From: JAFLTL01 sp964389525
GTDB taxonomy: Bacteria; Bacteroidota; Bacteroidia; Bacteroidales; Muribaculaceae
Assembly: GCA_964389525.1 (NCBI GenBank)
Contig: CAYMEX010000008.1
Coordinates: forward strand, 1-64,000
Length of the DNA: 64,000 nucleotides
Direction of reading: 5' to 3'
Below, in pieces: positions 44,424 to 53,026 of this stretch. Positions within the stretch are counted from its first letter, which is position 1. Every line of letters begins with the position of its first letter. The notes under the pieces were generated by a model. It saw only the letters and a program-made list of their open reading frames with translations. It was not told the DNA's origin and did not search any database. Made by a program: the position numbers and the translations under genes.

Positions 44424-44478
44424 AAATGCAACAAAGCTACCATGCCATTATATAAGCTAAATAAGCTATATTAGCTAT
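44424..44478. repeat. 55-bp direct repeat, copy 2
   Basis: It begins AAATGCAACAAAGCTACCAT and ends TATTAGCTAT, 93 bp after the end of copy 1. A shorter related word (GCTAAATTAGCTAT) occurs at 44219-44232. Confidence 0.85.
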
Positions 44479-44551
44479 AACAAGAAAAATGACGCATATC
44501 GACAAGATGAAAATTACGCGCAAGACGCGTAGAAAATCAGGGTGCATGAAA

Positions 44552-44640
44552 AATCAAGCTGCGTGGACTATCAAGAAACGTGGAGAACCAAGAATCAGAA
44601 TCAAGAATCAAGGGCTCAAGCCGAATCAAGTATAATCAAG
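44552..44640. repeat. Run of AATCAAG heptamers
   Basis: Exact AATCAAG copies are at 44552-44558, 44599-44605, 44606-44612, 44624-44630 and 44634-44640. Close variants (CATCAAG-like, GCTCAAG, AATCATC) occur between and just after them. Spacing is irregular. Confidence 0.75.
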
Positions 44641-44763
44641 TAGAATCATCATATCCCCACACATTTGCCCTTTCTGGTTATTCTATTTAACATAATATGT
44701 ATTATGTTTGCAATGGCCGATAACGACAAAAGGGGAGTTAATGGCCACCCACTCTTCCTATGA

Positions 44764-44807
44764 CAACAAAAAAACCGGCTACAATACGATATATGTACTG
44801 TAGCCGG
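44764..44807 (-). terminator. Terminator of pgk
   Basis: A perfect 9-bp stem (44775-44783 with 44799-44807) is followed on the minus strand by seven T residues. It lies 29 nt after the pgk stop. Confidence 0.9.
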
Positions 44808-44835
44808 AAATATAAGTCGAATTTAGGATTATTCC

Positions 44836-46086
44836 TTATTTGCCTTTGATAGCTGCGATACCCGGAAGAATCTTGCCTTCGATAGCTTCAAGCAGAGCGC
44901 CGCCGCCTGTCGATACGTAGCTAACCTGATCAGCAAGACCGAACTTGTTTACACAAGCTACAGAGTCACCGCCACCTACGAGCGAGAATGCGCCCTTGTC
45001 GGTTGCCTCGACAATTGCCTCGGCAATTGCACGGCTACCGGCCGTAAAGTTGTCGAACTCAAAGACTCCGGCAGGACCGTTCCAAAGAATGGTCTTGGCG
45101 TCCTTGATAACAGCCTTGAATGCCTCACGGGTCTCGGGACCGGCGTCAAGACCTTCCCAACCGTCAGGAACGTCCATTACAGATACAATCTGAGTGTTGG
45201 CGTCATTGCTGAATGCGTCTGCTGCAACACAGTCTGTGCCAAGGACCAGATTTACACCCTTTTCCTTAGCCTTTTTCATAATGTCGAGAGCAAGATCGAG
45301 CTTGTCATCCTCGCAGATCGACATACCGATCTTTCCACCCATAGCCTTGGCGAAGGTATATGTCATACCACCGCAAAGTATCAGATTGTCAACCTTATCC
45401 ATAAGGTTCTCGATGATGCCGATCTTGGTTGACACCTTCGAGCCACCCATGATAGCGGTGAACGGACGCTTGATATTGCTGAGGATGTTGTCAACCGCAT
45501 TCACCTCTTTCTCCATAAGATAGCCGAGCATCTTGTCGTCAGCGCCGAAATTGTCTGCGATAACGGCTGTCGAAGCATGCTTGCGGTGAGCTGTGCCGAA
45601 TGCGTCATTTACATAAACATCGGCATACGAAGCAAGTTTCTTTGCAAAGTCTTTCTGACGCTCTTTCATCTCCTTTTTGGCAGCCTCGTAAGCAGGATCC
45701 TCTTTGTCGATACCTACAGGCTTGCCCTCCTCCTCCGGATAGAAACGAAGGTTCTCAAGAAGCAGAACTTCTCCGGGCTTGAGGTTGGCAGCTGCCTCCG
45801 ATGCGTCTGCGCAGTCGGGAGCGAACTTCACATCGTGGCCAAGAGCCTTGGCTACATCATCTTTGATCTGGGCAAGCGAGAACTTGGGGTTTACTTTACC
45901 TTTAGGTTTGCCCATATGGCTCATAATGATGAGGCTTCCGCCATCCTCAAGAATTTTCTTGAGAGTAGGAAGCGCACCGCGGATGCGGGTGTCGTCTGTT
46001 ACTTTACCATTCTCGTCCAGAGGCACATTGAAGTCTACACGGACGATGGCCTTTTTGCCATTGAAATTGTAGTTGTCGATTGTCAT
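44836..46086 (-). CDS. pgk: Phosphoglycerate kinase
   Basis: This 416-residue glycolytic enzyme transfers phosphate between 1,3-bisphosphoglycerate and ADP. It has the N-terminal signature KKAIVRVDFNVPLD, substrate-binding HMGKPKG, and the C-terminal nucleotide-binding GGGDSVA. I chose ATG 46086 (MTIDNYNFNG), which gives normal family length; the frame is open to 46122 but that extension has no similarity. A -7-like element TACTTTTT sits immediately upstream of this ATG. Confidence 0.96.
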   Translation of the reverse strand: MTIDNYNFNGKKAIVRVDFNVPLDENGKVTDDTRIRGALPTLKKILEDGGSLIIMSHMGKPKGKVNPKFSLAQIKDDVAKALGHDVKFAPDCADASEAAANLKPGEVLLLENLRFYPEEEGKPVGIDKEDPAYEAAKKEMKERQKDFAKKLASYADVYVNDAFGTAHRKHASTAVIADNFGADDKMLGYLMEKEVNAVDNILSNIKRPFTAIMGGSKVSTKIGIIENLMDKVDNLILCGGMTYTFAKAMGGKIGMSICEDDKLDLALDIMKKAKEKGVNLVLGTDCVAADAFSNDANTQIVSVMDVPDGWEGLDAGPETREAFKAVIKDAKTILWNGPAGVFEFDNFTAGSRAIAEAIVEATDKGAFSLVGGGDSVACVNKFGLADQVSYVSTGGGALLEAIEGKILPGIAAIKGK

Positions 46087-46193
46087 CGCAAAAAGTATTT
46101 TTTTACGTTTTACCTTTGCCACAAATTTAGCTAATTTTCTTCATAAGAATCTTGCCGCGAACTATTATTTTACCAATAATTTTACAAAAGAAG

Positions 46194-46625
46194 CTAAAAA
46201 ACAGTCCTTCTGCTTAAAAATGCTTCTATTAGAGGCAGACATTCTTCTGCTGTCGCACAGTCCGAACAAAGTGTTTCGACAGGACAGGTGCCTGTCCCCT
46301 CTCGGTTAATGATATTCTCGACAATAACGCCATATCCGGCATCCACACCCGATTTATCGAGGAGTTCAAAAGCCTTGACGCTGATCACATCGGCATATAT
46401 CCCTTTCACTCCCCCAAGCACCATCAGTGCGGCAGCTCCTTTGCCCACTACTTTGTCGGCAACCAACGCACCTTTCAGGACCTCAGGAGTCTGTTTCAGA
46501 AAATTCATCAGATCTCTCACTCCCCTTTCGCGCCCGATCGTGAGCAGCCCGTCTTCATTTTCTATCACACACGAGCAATTCTCTTTATGAAGTATCTCTG
46601 TAAGTCGTTTTAAATCTTTGATCAT
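46194..46625 (-). CDS. DUF1893-family protein
   Basis: This 143-residue protein belongs to DUF1893, a small family with a deaminase-like fold. Conserved pieces are SCVIENEDGLLTIG, VVGKGAAALMVLGGVKGIYA (about 60-80), and a Cys-rich tail (TCPVETLCSDCATAEEC). It may bind metal through the C-terminal cysteines; function is unknown. The ATG at 46625 fits the start of similarity; an upstream ATG at 46673 overlaps the preceding lipoprotein gene. Confidence 0.75.
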   Translation of the reverse strand: MIKDLKRLTEILHKENCSCVIENEDGLLTIGRERGVRDLMNFLKQTPEVLKGALVADKVVGKGAAALMVLGGVKGIYADVISVKAFELLDKSGVDAGYGVIVENIINREGTGTCPVETLCSDCATAEECLPLIEAFLSRRTVF

Positions 46626-46647
46626 AGATATGCGGTCTATTATCCTG

Positions 46648-47127
46648 TTATTCCGGGTGTTCGCCAGATTCAAATTCCAAGTTCAGAAGCATATTCAGAT
46701 CCTCATCTGAAAAGAGTGTATCAACATATGCACCCTCCTCATTTTTCTGCAACCAGTTATTTATATCGGCGAGATTCGTTTTTAGCATGTCATAGACTTT
46801 TTCTGCGATATTAATCTCCGCTCCGCTTTTCACACGGCATACATATCTCCCGTCACACAATTCCACTGCCGAATAATACCGATACATAGCGGCCGCCCAC
46901 TTCGCTTTCGTCAATCCCGACATTGTATCCCCTACCGGCATCGACCGTTGCTCCTTCACATCGTAGCAGATTTCCGAACCGATAAACACATTATTGTCAA
47001 TATAATATCTGGCATCTATCGCTGTGATAGCCGGATCCGTCACATCATCGGTGTCGTTGCCAGTCGTCGAATTTCGGCACGACACAATCGAGGCGATGAG
47101 CAGAAACAGGATTAATGTCTTTTTCAT
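46648..47127 (-). CDS. Small lipoprotein of unknown function
   Basis: This 159-residue lipoprotein has a short leader ending in IVSC (Cys17). The mature part begins with a Thr/Asp linker and continues as a mixed alpha/beta domain without recognised motifs. I chose ATG 47127 because the -7 promoter box at 47149-47156 predicts transcription starting around 47142, which would exclude or leave leaderless the alternative ATG at 47142. It lies 22 nt before the DUF1893 gene, probably in one transcript. Confidence 0.68.
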   Translation of the reverse strand: MKKTLILFLLIASIVSCRNSTTGNDTDDVTDPAITAIDARYYIDNNVFIGSEICYDVKEQRSMPVGDTMSGLTKAKWAAAMYRYYSAVELCDGRYVCRVKSGAEINIAEKVYDMLKTNLADINNWLQKNEEGAYVDTLFSDEDLNMLLNLEFESGEHPE

Positions 47128-47148
47128 TGAAGTGGTGTTCATTTTTCT

Positions 47149-47156
47149 CAAAGATA
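47149..47156 (-). promoter_or_regulatory. -7 promoter element of the lipoprotein-DUF1893 unit
   Basis: TATCTTTG on the minus strand fits the Bacteroidetes -7 consensus exactly and lies 21 nt upstream of the ATG at 47127. It decides the choice of start for this gene. Confidence 0.5.
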
Positions 47157-47236
47157 AGAAAAAAATTTCGCACACTATAATATTTTAGCAAAAATGCCCT
47201 ATCTTTACTCCAAACAACCTAATCCATTCATCACAA

Positions 47237-48229
47237 ATGAAGCATTCGATCTTTATTCCGGTGATTGCCATGGTGCTGGGAGCATGCTCACACCATGAAG
47301 CGAAACTGTACACCAACCCTGTAATAGAAACCAACTTCCCGGATCCGACGCTAATTAAAGCCGATGACGGACATTTCTACGCCTACTCTACCCAAGGTGT
47401 TCTTGGCGATATACCAATCTATCAGTCCGACAATCTCATCGACTGGACATATGTGGCAAACGCCTTCCCCGACAGCACAGCGCGTCCCGATCTGCTTCCC
47501 GGAGGACACTTATGGGCTCCCGACATCATGAAGCAGGGCAACAGATACGTCTTGGTTTACTCACAGTCCAAATGGGGCGAGGAGCATGCCAATGGCCTCG
47601 GAATTGCCACTTCCGACTCCCCCGTCGGTCCGTTCACCGATCTTGGCAAACTGTTCACCAGCGACGAAATCGGCGTCCAGAACTCGATAGACCCATCATT
47701 TTATACGACCGACGACAACCGGCTGATGCTACTCTGGGGAAGTTTCAGCGGCCTGTATATGATTGAGCTCGACCCGGTAACCTTGAAAGTCAAAGAAGGC
47801 GCCACAAAGCAGCAGGTTGCAGGAAGCGCATTTGAAGGATCACATATTTTCAAGCACGAAGGCAAGTATTACCTGTTTGCCTCCATCGGAGCATGTTGCG
47901 AAGGCGACAGCAGCACATATCGCGTTGTTGTCGGGCGTTCCGACTCCCCCACCGGTCCGTTTGTCGACCGCGACGGCAAAGACATGATTGACAACGGATA
48001 CACTCTTGTGATTTCAGGCGACGACGTATGCCGCGGCCCCGGCCATGGATCTCAGATAATAACCGATGCCAATGGAGATACCTGGTACCTGTATCACGGC
48101 TACATCAAAGGACGCTCCAAAGAGGGACGCATGATGTGGCTCGACAAGATACAATGGGATGAGCAGGGATGGCCCTTTGTCGAGAACGGCACACCGTCAC
48201 ACGAAGAAAAACAAGGCCCCACATTCTGA
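47237..48229 (+). CDS. GH43-family lipoprotein (arabinan-degrading type)
   Basis: This 330-residue glycoside hydrolase has a five-bladed propeller fold and a lipoprotein leader (LGAC, Cys17). The three GH43 catalytic residues are visible: Asp36 in NFPDPTLI, Asp152 in SIDPSFY, and Glu200 in AFEGSHIFK. GGHLWAPDI and GPGHGSQ are further family marks. It probably cleaves arabinan or arabinose-containing side chains at the surface or in the periplasm; exact specificity is not readable. No SusC/SusD pair is near. A strong terminator follows at 48263-48299. Confidence 0.87.
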   Translation: MKHSIFIPVIAMVLGACSHHEAKLYTNPVIETNFPDPTLIKADDGHFYAYSTQGVLGDIPIYQSDNLIDWTYVANAFPDSTARPDLLPGGHLWAPDIMKQGNRYVLVYSQSKWGEEHANGLGIATSDSPVGPFTDLGKLFTSDEIGVQNSIDPSFYTTDDNRLMLLWGSFSGLYMIELDPVTLKVKEGATKQQVAGSAFEGSHIFKHEGKYYLFASIGACCEGDSSTYRVVVGRSDSPTGPFVDRDGKDMIDNGYTLVISGDDVCRGPGHGSQIITDANGDTWYLYHGYIKGRSKEGRMMWLDKIQWDEQGWPFVENGTPSHEEKQGPTF

Positions 48230-48262
48230 AAATCACCTATATATCAATATAAAAAAGCATGC

Positions 48263-48299
48263 CCGGAAGACGGTTGTCATCTTCCGGCTACTTTTTTTT
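48263..48299 (+). terminator. Terminator of the GH43 gene
   Basis: An 8-bp stem (48263-48270 with 48280-48287) is followed by eight T residues at 48292-48299, just before the end of the convergent ahpC gene. Confidence 0.85.
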
Positions 48300-48319
48300 G
48301 AATTTACAGGTTCTTTTTA

Positions 48320-48886
48320 TCAGATCTTACCGACAAGGTCTATGCCAGGCTTGAGCGTCTTGGCACCACGCTTCCAGCGGGCAGGACATACCTGATCGGA
48401 ATGTTCGGCCACAAACTGTGCCGCTTCAATCTTACGCAAAAGCTCCTCGGCATTACGACCGATGCCATTATCATTGATTTCAACGATTTTTATGACTCCG
48501 TCTGGATTTACAACAAACGTGCCGCGATAGGCAAGACCATCATCATGATTCAATACCCCTAAGGCGTCAGCCAGTGCGCCGGTCTTATCGGCAAGCATCG
48601 CAAACTTGATCTTTTTGATTGCCTCCGACGTGTCATGCCATGCCTTGTGGCTGAACTGTGTGTCAGTGCTTACCGAATAGACCTCCACCCCGAGTTCCTT
48701 GAACTTGTCATAGTTATCGGCCATATCCTCAAGCTCTGTTGGGCACACAAATGTAAAATCGGCAGGATAAAACAACAGCACCGCCCATTTCCCTTTCAGG
48801 TCTTTTGACGATACTGTCTTAAATTCCCCGTCTTTAAATGCGGGGACAGAAAATTCCGGAAGTATGGAATTGATGATTGACTCCAT
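48320..48886 (-). CDS. ahpC: Peroxiredoxin AhpC
   Basis: This 188-residue typical 2-Cys peroxiredoxin reduces hydrogen and organic peroxides. Peroxidatic Cys48 is in FTFVCPTE and resolving Cys167 in DQVCPARW. The usual reductase gene ahpF is not adjacent: the next gene upstream is DUF5683 on the same strand after 105 bp. Control by OxyR-like regulators is typical of the family, but no clear operator was seen in the upstream 105 bp. Confidence 0.95.
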   Translation of the reverse strand: MESIINSILPEFSVPAFKDGEFKTVSSKDLKGKWAVLLFYPADFTFVCPTELEDMADNYDKFKELGVEVYSVSTDTQFSHKAWHDTSEAIKKIKFAMLADKTGALADALGVLNHDDGLAYRGTFVVNPDGVIKIVEINDNGIGRNAEELLRKIEAAQFVAEHSDQVCPARWKRGAKTLKPGIDLVGKI

Positions 48887-48991
48887 GATTCGTTATTTAG
48901 ATAGTGTTTTAGAAACCGGCGAAATCATCTTTCAAGACAATCTCGCGCTGCTATCCTTATAACAAACGACCGGATGGATGTGTTCTGTAAT

Positions 48992-49780
48992 TTAGAAATT
49001 CAACGCCCACTGCAGTCCGACAGAAGGCAGCTTAGTACGTCCGTCCTGTATTACAGCCGGAGACCATTGCAGCGAAAGATCGGGAGTAATGTCGAAATTG
49101 GCAAGTGAAGCATCTACATACGCATCGACCATCGCGACAAGATAGACTCCAACGATAGCGATTATACACAGATCTCTGTTACGTCTGAAATAGTCCTTGC
49201 GCGATTTCAGTGTATTGGTCAGCCAGGTTTTGTCAAGATCCTCCTCTTTTACATTTTTAGGGAAGAAATCCATGTAGCTTTTGGTTGACGGATCATTGTC
49301 CATTATGTCCGAATAAGCCTGAGTATAATCCTTGAGCATACTGCTGTTCCACGATGTAGCATAAGTGAGACCCATATAGCCGCCTACGAGTATCGGTAGC
49401 TTCCAGTAACGGCGGTTATATATCTGTCCCAGTCCGGGAAACAACGCCGAGAGCCATACCGCACGTTTGGGGTCGGGAATAAACTCCACTTCACGTCTCT
49501 CCCACTCCTGATCGACGATCGGCAGTGTGTCAGACGCAAGCACATACATGCTGTCGCCACGCATCACAAAATCCTCGACATCTACTTCCGAAGGCATCGG
49601 CACAGGCTCTCGCCCAATCAATATCGAGTCTGGAAGCGCTCTGCCACGCTCGAGTGCGGCCTTTATACTGTCGACCCTTGCCTGATCTGGATCGACAGGA
49701 TCGGTAGTGACCTGCCCGCTGACTTCGCAAGCAATAGACAAAGCCACAAAAACAAGTATATGTTTTATGATACTATTCAA
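48992..49780 (-). CDS. DUF5683-family membrane protein downstream of parAB
   Basis: This 262-residue protein has a signal peptide (about 1-22), a Pro/Asp-rich periplasmic linker, then hydrophobic segments around AVWLSALFPGLGQIYNRRYWK (given as AVWLSALFPGLGQ and IYNRRYWK), and around 205-225, characteristic of DUF5683. The family is conserved in Bacteroidetes beside parA-parB, as here, but its function is not known. It lies 50 nt after parB. Confidence 0.82.
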   Translation of the reverse strand: MNSIIKHILVFVALSIACEVSGQVTTDPVDPDQARVDSIKAALERGRALPDSILIGREPVPMPSEVDVEDFVMRGDSMYVLASDTLPIVDQEWERREVEFIPDPKRAVWLSALFPGLGQIYNRRYWKLPILVGGYMGLTYATSWNSSMLKDYTQAYSDIMDNDPSTKSYMDFFPKNVKEEDLDKTWLTNTLKSRKDYFRRNRDLCIIAIVGVYLVAMVDAYVDASLANFDITPDLSLQWSPAVIQDGRTKLPSVGLQWALNF

Positions 49781-49830
49781 AGCAATATCATCTAAATAAC
49801 TTTCACGTGTACTTCTCCGACAGGAAATAA

Positions 49831-50730
49831 TTATCCCTCAATGTTGCCGGATCCTTTCAGTGAATCAAAGATCGTGATAAGCCGGGCAAGCTCCTCCTCA
49901 TTGGCAAAAGCGAAAGTAATGCTACCCTTGCCTGAGTTGTTGCACTGAAACTTCACATCCGTTCGGAATACCGACGAAAGATGCGACCGCAGTATGTCAT
50001 AATCCTGCGATGACGTCCTCCCCTTTTTGCGATCCTCCGGCTCTCCGGCTCTAAGCCGTTTTGCGATCTCCTCGACCTTTCTGACCGACAGTCCTTCTTT
50101 GACAATGCGGTTATACAGTTTCAGCTGCTGTGCCGGATTGTCGATCGACAACAGTGCACGGGCATGCCCCATATCCACAAGTTTGTCACGCAAGCCAAGC
50201 TGCACTTCCGCCGGCAATTTCAGTAGCCTCAGGAAGTTGGCGATTGTAGCGCGTTTCTTTCCGATACGTTCGCTAAGACGTTCCTGCGTCAGATTGTATT
50301 GCTCTATGAGCTTCTTGAAAGTAAGAGCGATTTCAATTGCATTAAGATCCTCTCGCTGGATGTTTTCGATAAGAGCCATCTCAGTGAGTTCAAGATCATT
50401 GGCCGTGCGTATGTATGCTGGCACACTTTTCAGCCCTGCAAGCATGGCCGCACGGTAACGGCGCTCTCCGGCTATGATCTGATAAGAGTCAGGACCGGTT
50501 TTTCTAAGCGACAGCGGCTGTATGATACCAAGTTCCGAGATCGAGGAGGCGAGCTCTGCCAGAGACTCCTCGTCGAAATTTATGCGGGGCTGATCCGGAT
50601 TGGCGGAAATACTTTCAAGAGCAATTTCATTGATCGCCGACGCGCCACGGGCAGGCACGTCGTCCATCGGGATAAGCGTATCGAGTCCTCGGCCGAGCGC
50701 ACTCCGCTTTTTATTTGAAGATGTGGTCAT
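49831..50730 (-). CDS. parB: Chromosome partition protein ParB
   Basis: This 299-residue DNA-binding CTPase-type partition protein has the N-terminal ParB/Srx domain (GERRYRA motif at about 87-93), a KorB-like HTH domain (about 135-200; LSERIGKKRATIANFLRLL) and a short C-terminal dimerisation part. It loads at parS sites and works with ParA. Its start overlaps the parA stop by one nucleotide (TAATG). Confidence 0.95.
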   Translation of the reverse strand: MTTSSNKKRSALGRGLDTLIPMDDVPARGASAINEIALESISANPDQPRINFDEESLAELASSISELGIIQPLSLRKTGPDSYQIIAGERRYRAAMLAGLKSVPAYIRTANDLELTEMALIENIQREDLNAIEIALTFKKLIEQYNLTQERLSERIGKKRATIANFLRLLKLPAEVQLGLRDKLVDMGHARALLSIDNPAQQLKLYNRIVKEGLSVRKVEEIAKRLRAGEPEDRKKGRTSSQDYDILRSHLSSVFRTDVKFQCNNSGKGSITFAFANEEELARLITIFDSLKGSGNIEG

Positions 50731-51503
50731 TATCCACAGTGTTTATGATTAGCGATAATCTCCTTGGCCAGCATCACATGCGATGTCGCGCCACGGCTCT
50801 CTGGGTCATAGAGCAATGCCGGCAGACCATGGCTCGGAGCCTCACTCAACTTGATGTTTCGCGGAATTACAGCGTCAAACACCATGTCGGCGAAATGCCC
50901 TTTCAGCTCTTCATAGATCTGATTTGCAAGTCTCAGTCGGGCATCATACATCGTAAGCAGGAAGCCTTCGATTTCAAGCGAAGGATTAAGCTTTGACTTT
51001 ATTATTCTTATGGTATTAAGAAGTTTGCTGATGCCTTCAAGGGCGAAATACTCGGCCTGAACCGGTATTATCACAGAGTCGGCGGCCGTCAGAGCGTTGA
51101 CGGTAATCAGGCCGAGCGACGGAGAGCAGTCGATAAGAAGATAATCATAGTCATCTTTTATACCCTCGAGAAGGTGTTTCAGCACTTTCTCGCGGTCTGG
51201 CTTGCCGATAAGCTCAAGCTCGGCTCCTGCAAGATCTATTCTTGAGCCTATCAGATCGAGACCTTCGACACATGTCGCAACCTGGGAGCCTTTCATCGGG
51301 TAGCCGTCGACCAGACACTCATATATCGACGACGACATAGTGCGAGGGTCTATACCATATCCGCTTGTAGCGTTGGCCTGAGGATCAGCGTCAATTATCA
51401 GCGTTTTCTTTCCTTCACTGGCAAGCGACGCTGCAAGATTGATGGCTGTGGTGGTCTTGCCCACTCCTCCCTTCTGGTTGGCTATTGCTATGATTTTTCC
51501 CAT
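50730..51503 (-). CDS. parA: Chromosome partition ATPase ParA (Soj)
   Basis: This 257-residue deviant Walker-type ATPase has the motif KGGVGKTT (about 10-17), LIDADPQ and LIDCSPSLG. It moves ParB-parS complexes during chromosome segregation. The length is that of chromosomal Soj. It has a promoter with TAACTTTG at 51527-51534 (minus). A 12-bp perfect palindrome overlaps its start codon. Confidence 0.95.
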   Translation of the reverse strand: MGKIIAIANQKGGVGKTTTAINLAASLASEGKKTLIIDADPQANATSGYGIDPRTMSSSIYECLVDGYPMKGSQVATCVEGLDLIGSRIDLAGAELELIGKPDREKVLKHLLEGIKDDYDYLLIDCSPSLGLITVNALTAADSVIIPVQAEYFALEGISKLLNTIRIIKSKLNPSLEIEGFLLTMYDARLRLANQIYEELKGHFADMVFDAVIPRNIKLSEAPSHGLPALLYDPESRGATSHVMLAKEIIANHKHCG

Positions 51504-51534
51504 AGATATCTATACTTGGTCGATTGCAAAGTTA
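51502..51534 (-). promoter_or_regulatory. parA promoter element and start-codon palindrome
   Basis: TAACTTTG (51527-51534, minus) is a good Bacteroidetes -7 box. A perfect palindrome ATAGATATCTAT (51502-51513) overlaps the ATG of parA. The arrangement would let a bound protein block transcription or translation start, perhaps autoregulation by the Par proteins; this is inference. Confidence 0.5.
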
Positions 51535-51566
51535 ACCTTTTTTTTCTGTTTTCCGAAAGAATGTGC

Positions 51567-51596
51567 TATATTTGCATGTACACGTTAAGTTTTAAC
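51567..51596 (+). promoter_or_regulatory. Promoter of the TetR-fabG unit with possible operator
   Basis: TATATTTG (51567-51574) matches the -7 consensus, about 50 nt before the ATG. Immediately downstream an inverted repeat GTTAA-GTT-TTAAC (51584-51596) lies in the transcribed leader and may be the operator for the TetR-family protein encoded next. Confidence 0.5.
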
Positions 51597-51627
51597 ATTT
51601 GTTTTCCACTCAATATTAGAGTATTCG

Positions 51628-52221
51628 ATGGTATCCAAGACTCGTGACAAGCTTATGGACGTGGCTCGGCAGCTTTTTGCTAAAAAAGGCATCGAGAACA
51701 CGACTATGGCCGATATTGCATCCGCCTCAGAGCGTGGCCGCCGCACGGTCTATTCATATTTTGCATCGAAGCAGGAGATATACAACTCTATACTTGAGCG
51801 CGAAAGCGAGCAGCTCGTATGCCGCATCCGACAGGTTGCCGAAAGCGACCTTACACCTACCGAAAAAGTCAAGGCTTTTATCGCCGAGCGCATTAATATG
51901 GTCAAAGCCGATGACAAAGCTTCGGTAAGCGAGAAAATTCACTCTTTGTTCAACAGAGACCTATCGCGTATAGAGCGCGTGCGCAAGCTTGCGCTTGAAA
52001 AAGAAAACGACATATTGCAGTCAATGCTTGAGCAAGGCGTGCGTTGCGGAGAGTTCGACTCACGTCAGGCCAAACGCTTTGCTTCAACTCTTGTTCTTGC
52101 GCTGCAGGGACTTTACTATTCATACGTCAACCATAATTACGACAATATCGGCTTGAAGCCCGTAGGGCTTGAAGACAAGATTGCCGAGTTCCTGATCGAA
52201 GGGCTCAAACATAAAAATTAA
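51628..52221 (+). CDS. TetR/AcrR-family regulator upstream of fabG
   Basis: This 197-residue regulator has a TetR-type HTH (about 10-55; MADIASASERGRRTVYSYF) and a helical ligand-binding domain. It is 29 nt upstream of fabG on the same strand, so it probably controls itself and the fatty-acid gene, with an acyl-type ligand possible by analogy to FabR-like regulators. It is divergent from parAB. Confidence 0.85.
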   Translation: MVSKTRDKLMDVARQLFAKKGIENTTMADIASASERGRRTVYSYFASKQEIYNSILERESEQLVCRIRQVAESDLTPTEKVKAFIAERINMVKADDKASVSEKIHSLFNRDLSRIERVRKLALEKENDILQSMLEQGVRCGEFDSRQAKRFASTLVLALQGLYYSYVNHNYDNIGLKPVGLEDKIAEFLIEGLKHKN

Positions 52222-52250
52222 AACAATAAATCCGACAAAAAAACATTTCA

Positions 52251-52997
52251 ATGAAACTTCTTGAAGGAAAAACCGCTCTTATCACCGGTGCCGCACGCGG
52301 CATTGGTAAAGCGCTCGCCCTGAAGTTTGCGTCTGAAGGCGCCAACATCGCATTTACCGACCTTGTGATCGACGACAACGCAAAACAGACAGAAAACGAA
52401 ATCGCTGCTCTTGGCGTAAAGGTAAAAGGATATGCCTCAAACGCAGCCGACTTCAACCAGACAAAAACTGTTGTCGATGAAGTTAAAAATGATTTCGGCC
52501 GTATCGACATCCTCGTCAACAACGCCGGCATCACAAAAGATGGACTTATGATGCGCATGACCGAGGCTCAGTGGGACGCCGTGATTGCCGTTAACCTCAA
52601 GAGTGCCTTCAATTTCATCAATGCAGTGCTCCCGATCATGCTTCGCCAGAAAAGCGGATCGATCATCAATATGGCATCGGTTGTCGGAGTTCATGGAAAT
52701 GCCGGACAGGCCAACTACGCTGCATCAAAGGCCGGACTTATCGCACTTGCCAAGAGCATCGCGCAGGAAGTCGGCTCAAGAGGCATCCGCGCCAACGCTA
52801 TCGCCCCCGGATTCATTGAGACTGCCATGACAGCCGCACTTCCCGACGAAGTACGCGCCGAGTGGACCAAGAAAATTCCCCTCCGCCGTGGCGGAAAACC
52901 CGAAGATATCGCCGATGTTGCGACATTCCTCGCTTCCGATCTCTCGAGCTATGTGACCGGTCAGGTCATTCAGGTCGACGGCGGAATGAATATGTGA
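52251..52997 (+). CDS. fabG: 3-oxoacyl-[acyl-carrier-protein] reductase
   Basis: This 248-residue short-chain dehydrogenase reduces 3-oxoacyl-ACP in fatty-acid elongation. It has NADPH-binding GAARGIGKA (13-21), NNAG, catalytic Ser (SIINMASVVG), and Tyr/Lys in YAASKAG. The ending VTGQVIQVDGGMNM is typical of FabG. It follows a TetR regulator and precedes the hemerythrin-LuxR gene by 29 nt. Confidence 0.93.
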   Translation: MKLLEGKTALITGAARGIGKALALKFASEGANIAFTDLVIDDNAKQTENEIAALGVKVKGYASNAADFNQTKTVVDEVKNDFGRIDILVNNAGITKDGLMMRMTEAQWDAVIAVNLKSAFNFINAVLPIMLRQKSGSIINMASVVGVHGNAGQANYAASKAGLIALAKSIAQEVGSRGIRANAIAPGFIETAMTAALPDEVRAEWTKKIPLRRGGKPEDIADVATFLASDLSSYVTGQVIQVDGGMNM

Positions 52998-53026
52998 TAT
53001 TGAACTTCTGCACTTAAATCGGCAAC

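Larger units (their letters stand above)
44190..44835. other. Repeat-rich non-coding region upstream of the GH3 pseudogene
   Basis: This 646-bp stretch between the GH3 pseudogene and pgk has no credible gene. It holds two 54-55-bp direct repeats (44277-44330, 44424-44478), many AAGCTA/TAGCTA words, a run of AATCAAG words (44552-44646), and the pgk terminator (44771-44807). It does not show CRISPR spacing or transposase remnants. It looks like decayed promoter or element sequence. Confidence 0.7.

Noticed and set aside
44277..44478. CRISPR array
   Set aside because: Only two repeat copies with a 93-bp gap, AT-rich internal repeats, no regular spacers and no cas genes in the window.
49800..49815. 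parS-like site (TTTCACGTG) between parB and DUF5683
   Set aside because: It matches only about 10 of 16 positions of the TGTTTCACGTGAAACA consensus, lacking the right half. A real parS would be expected to match at 14 or more positions.
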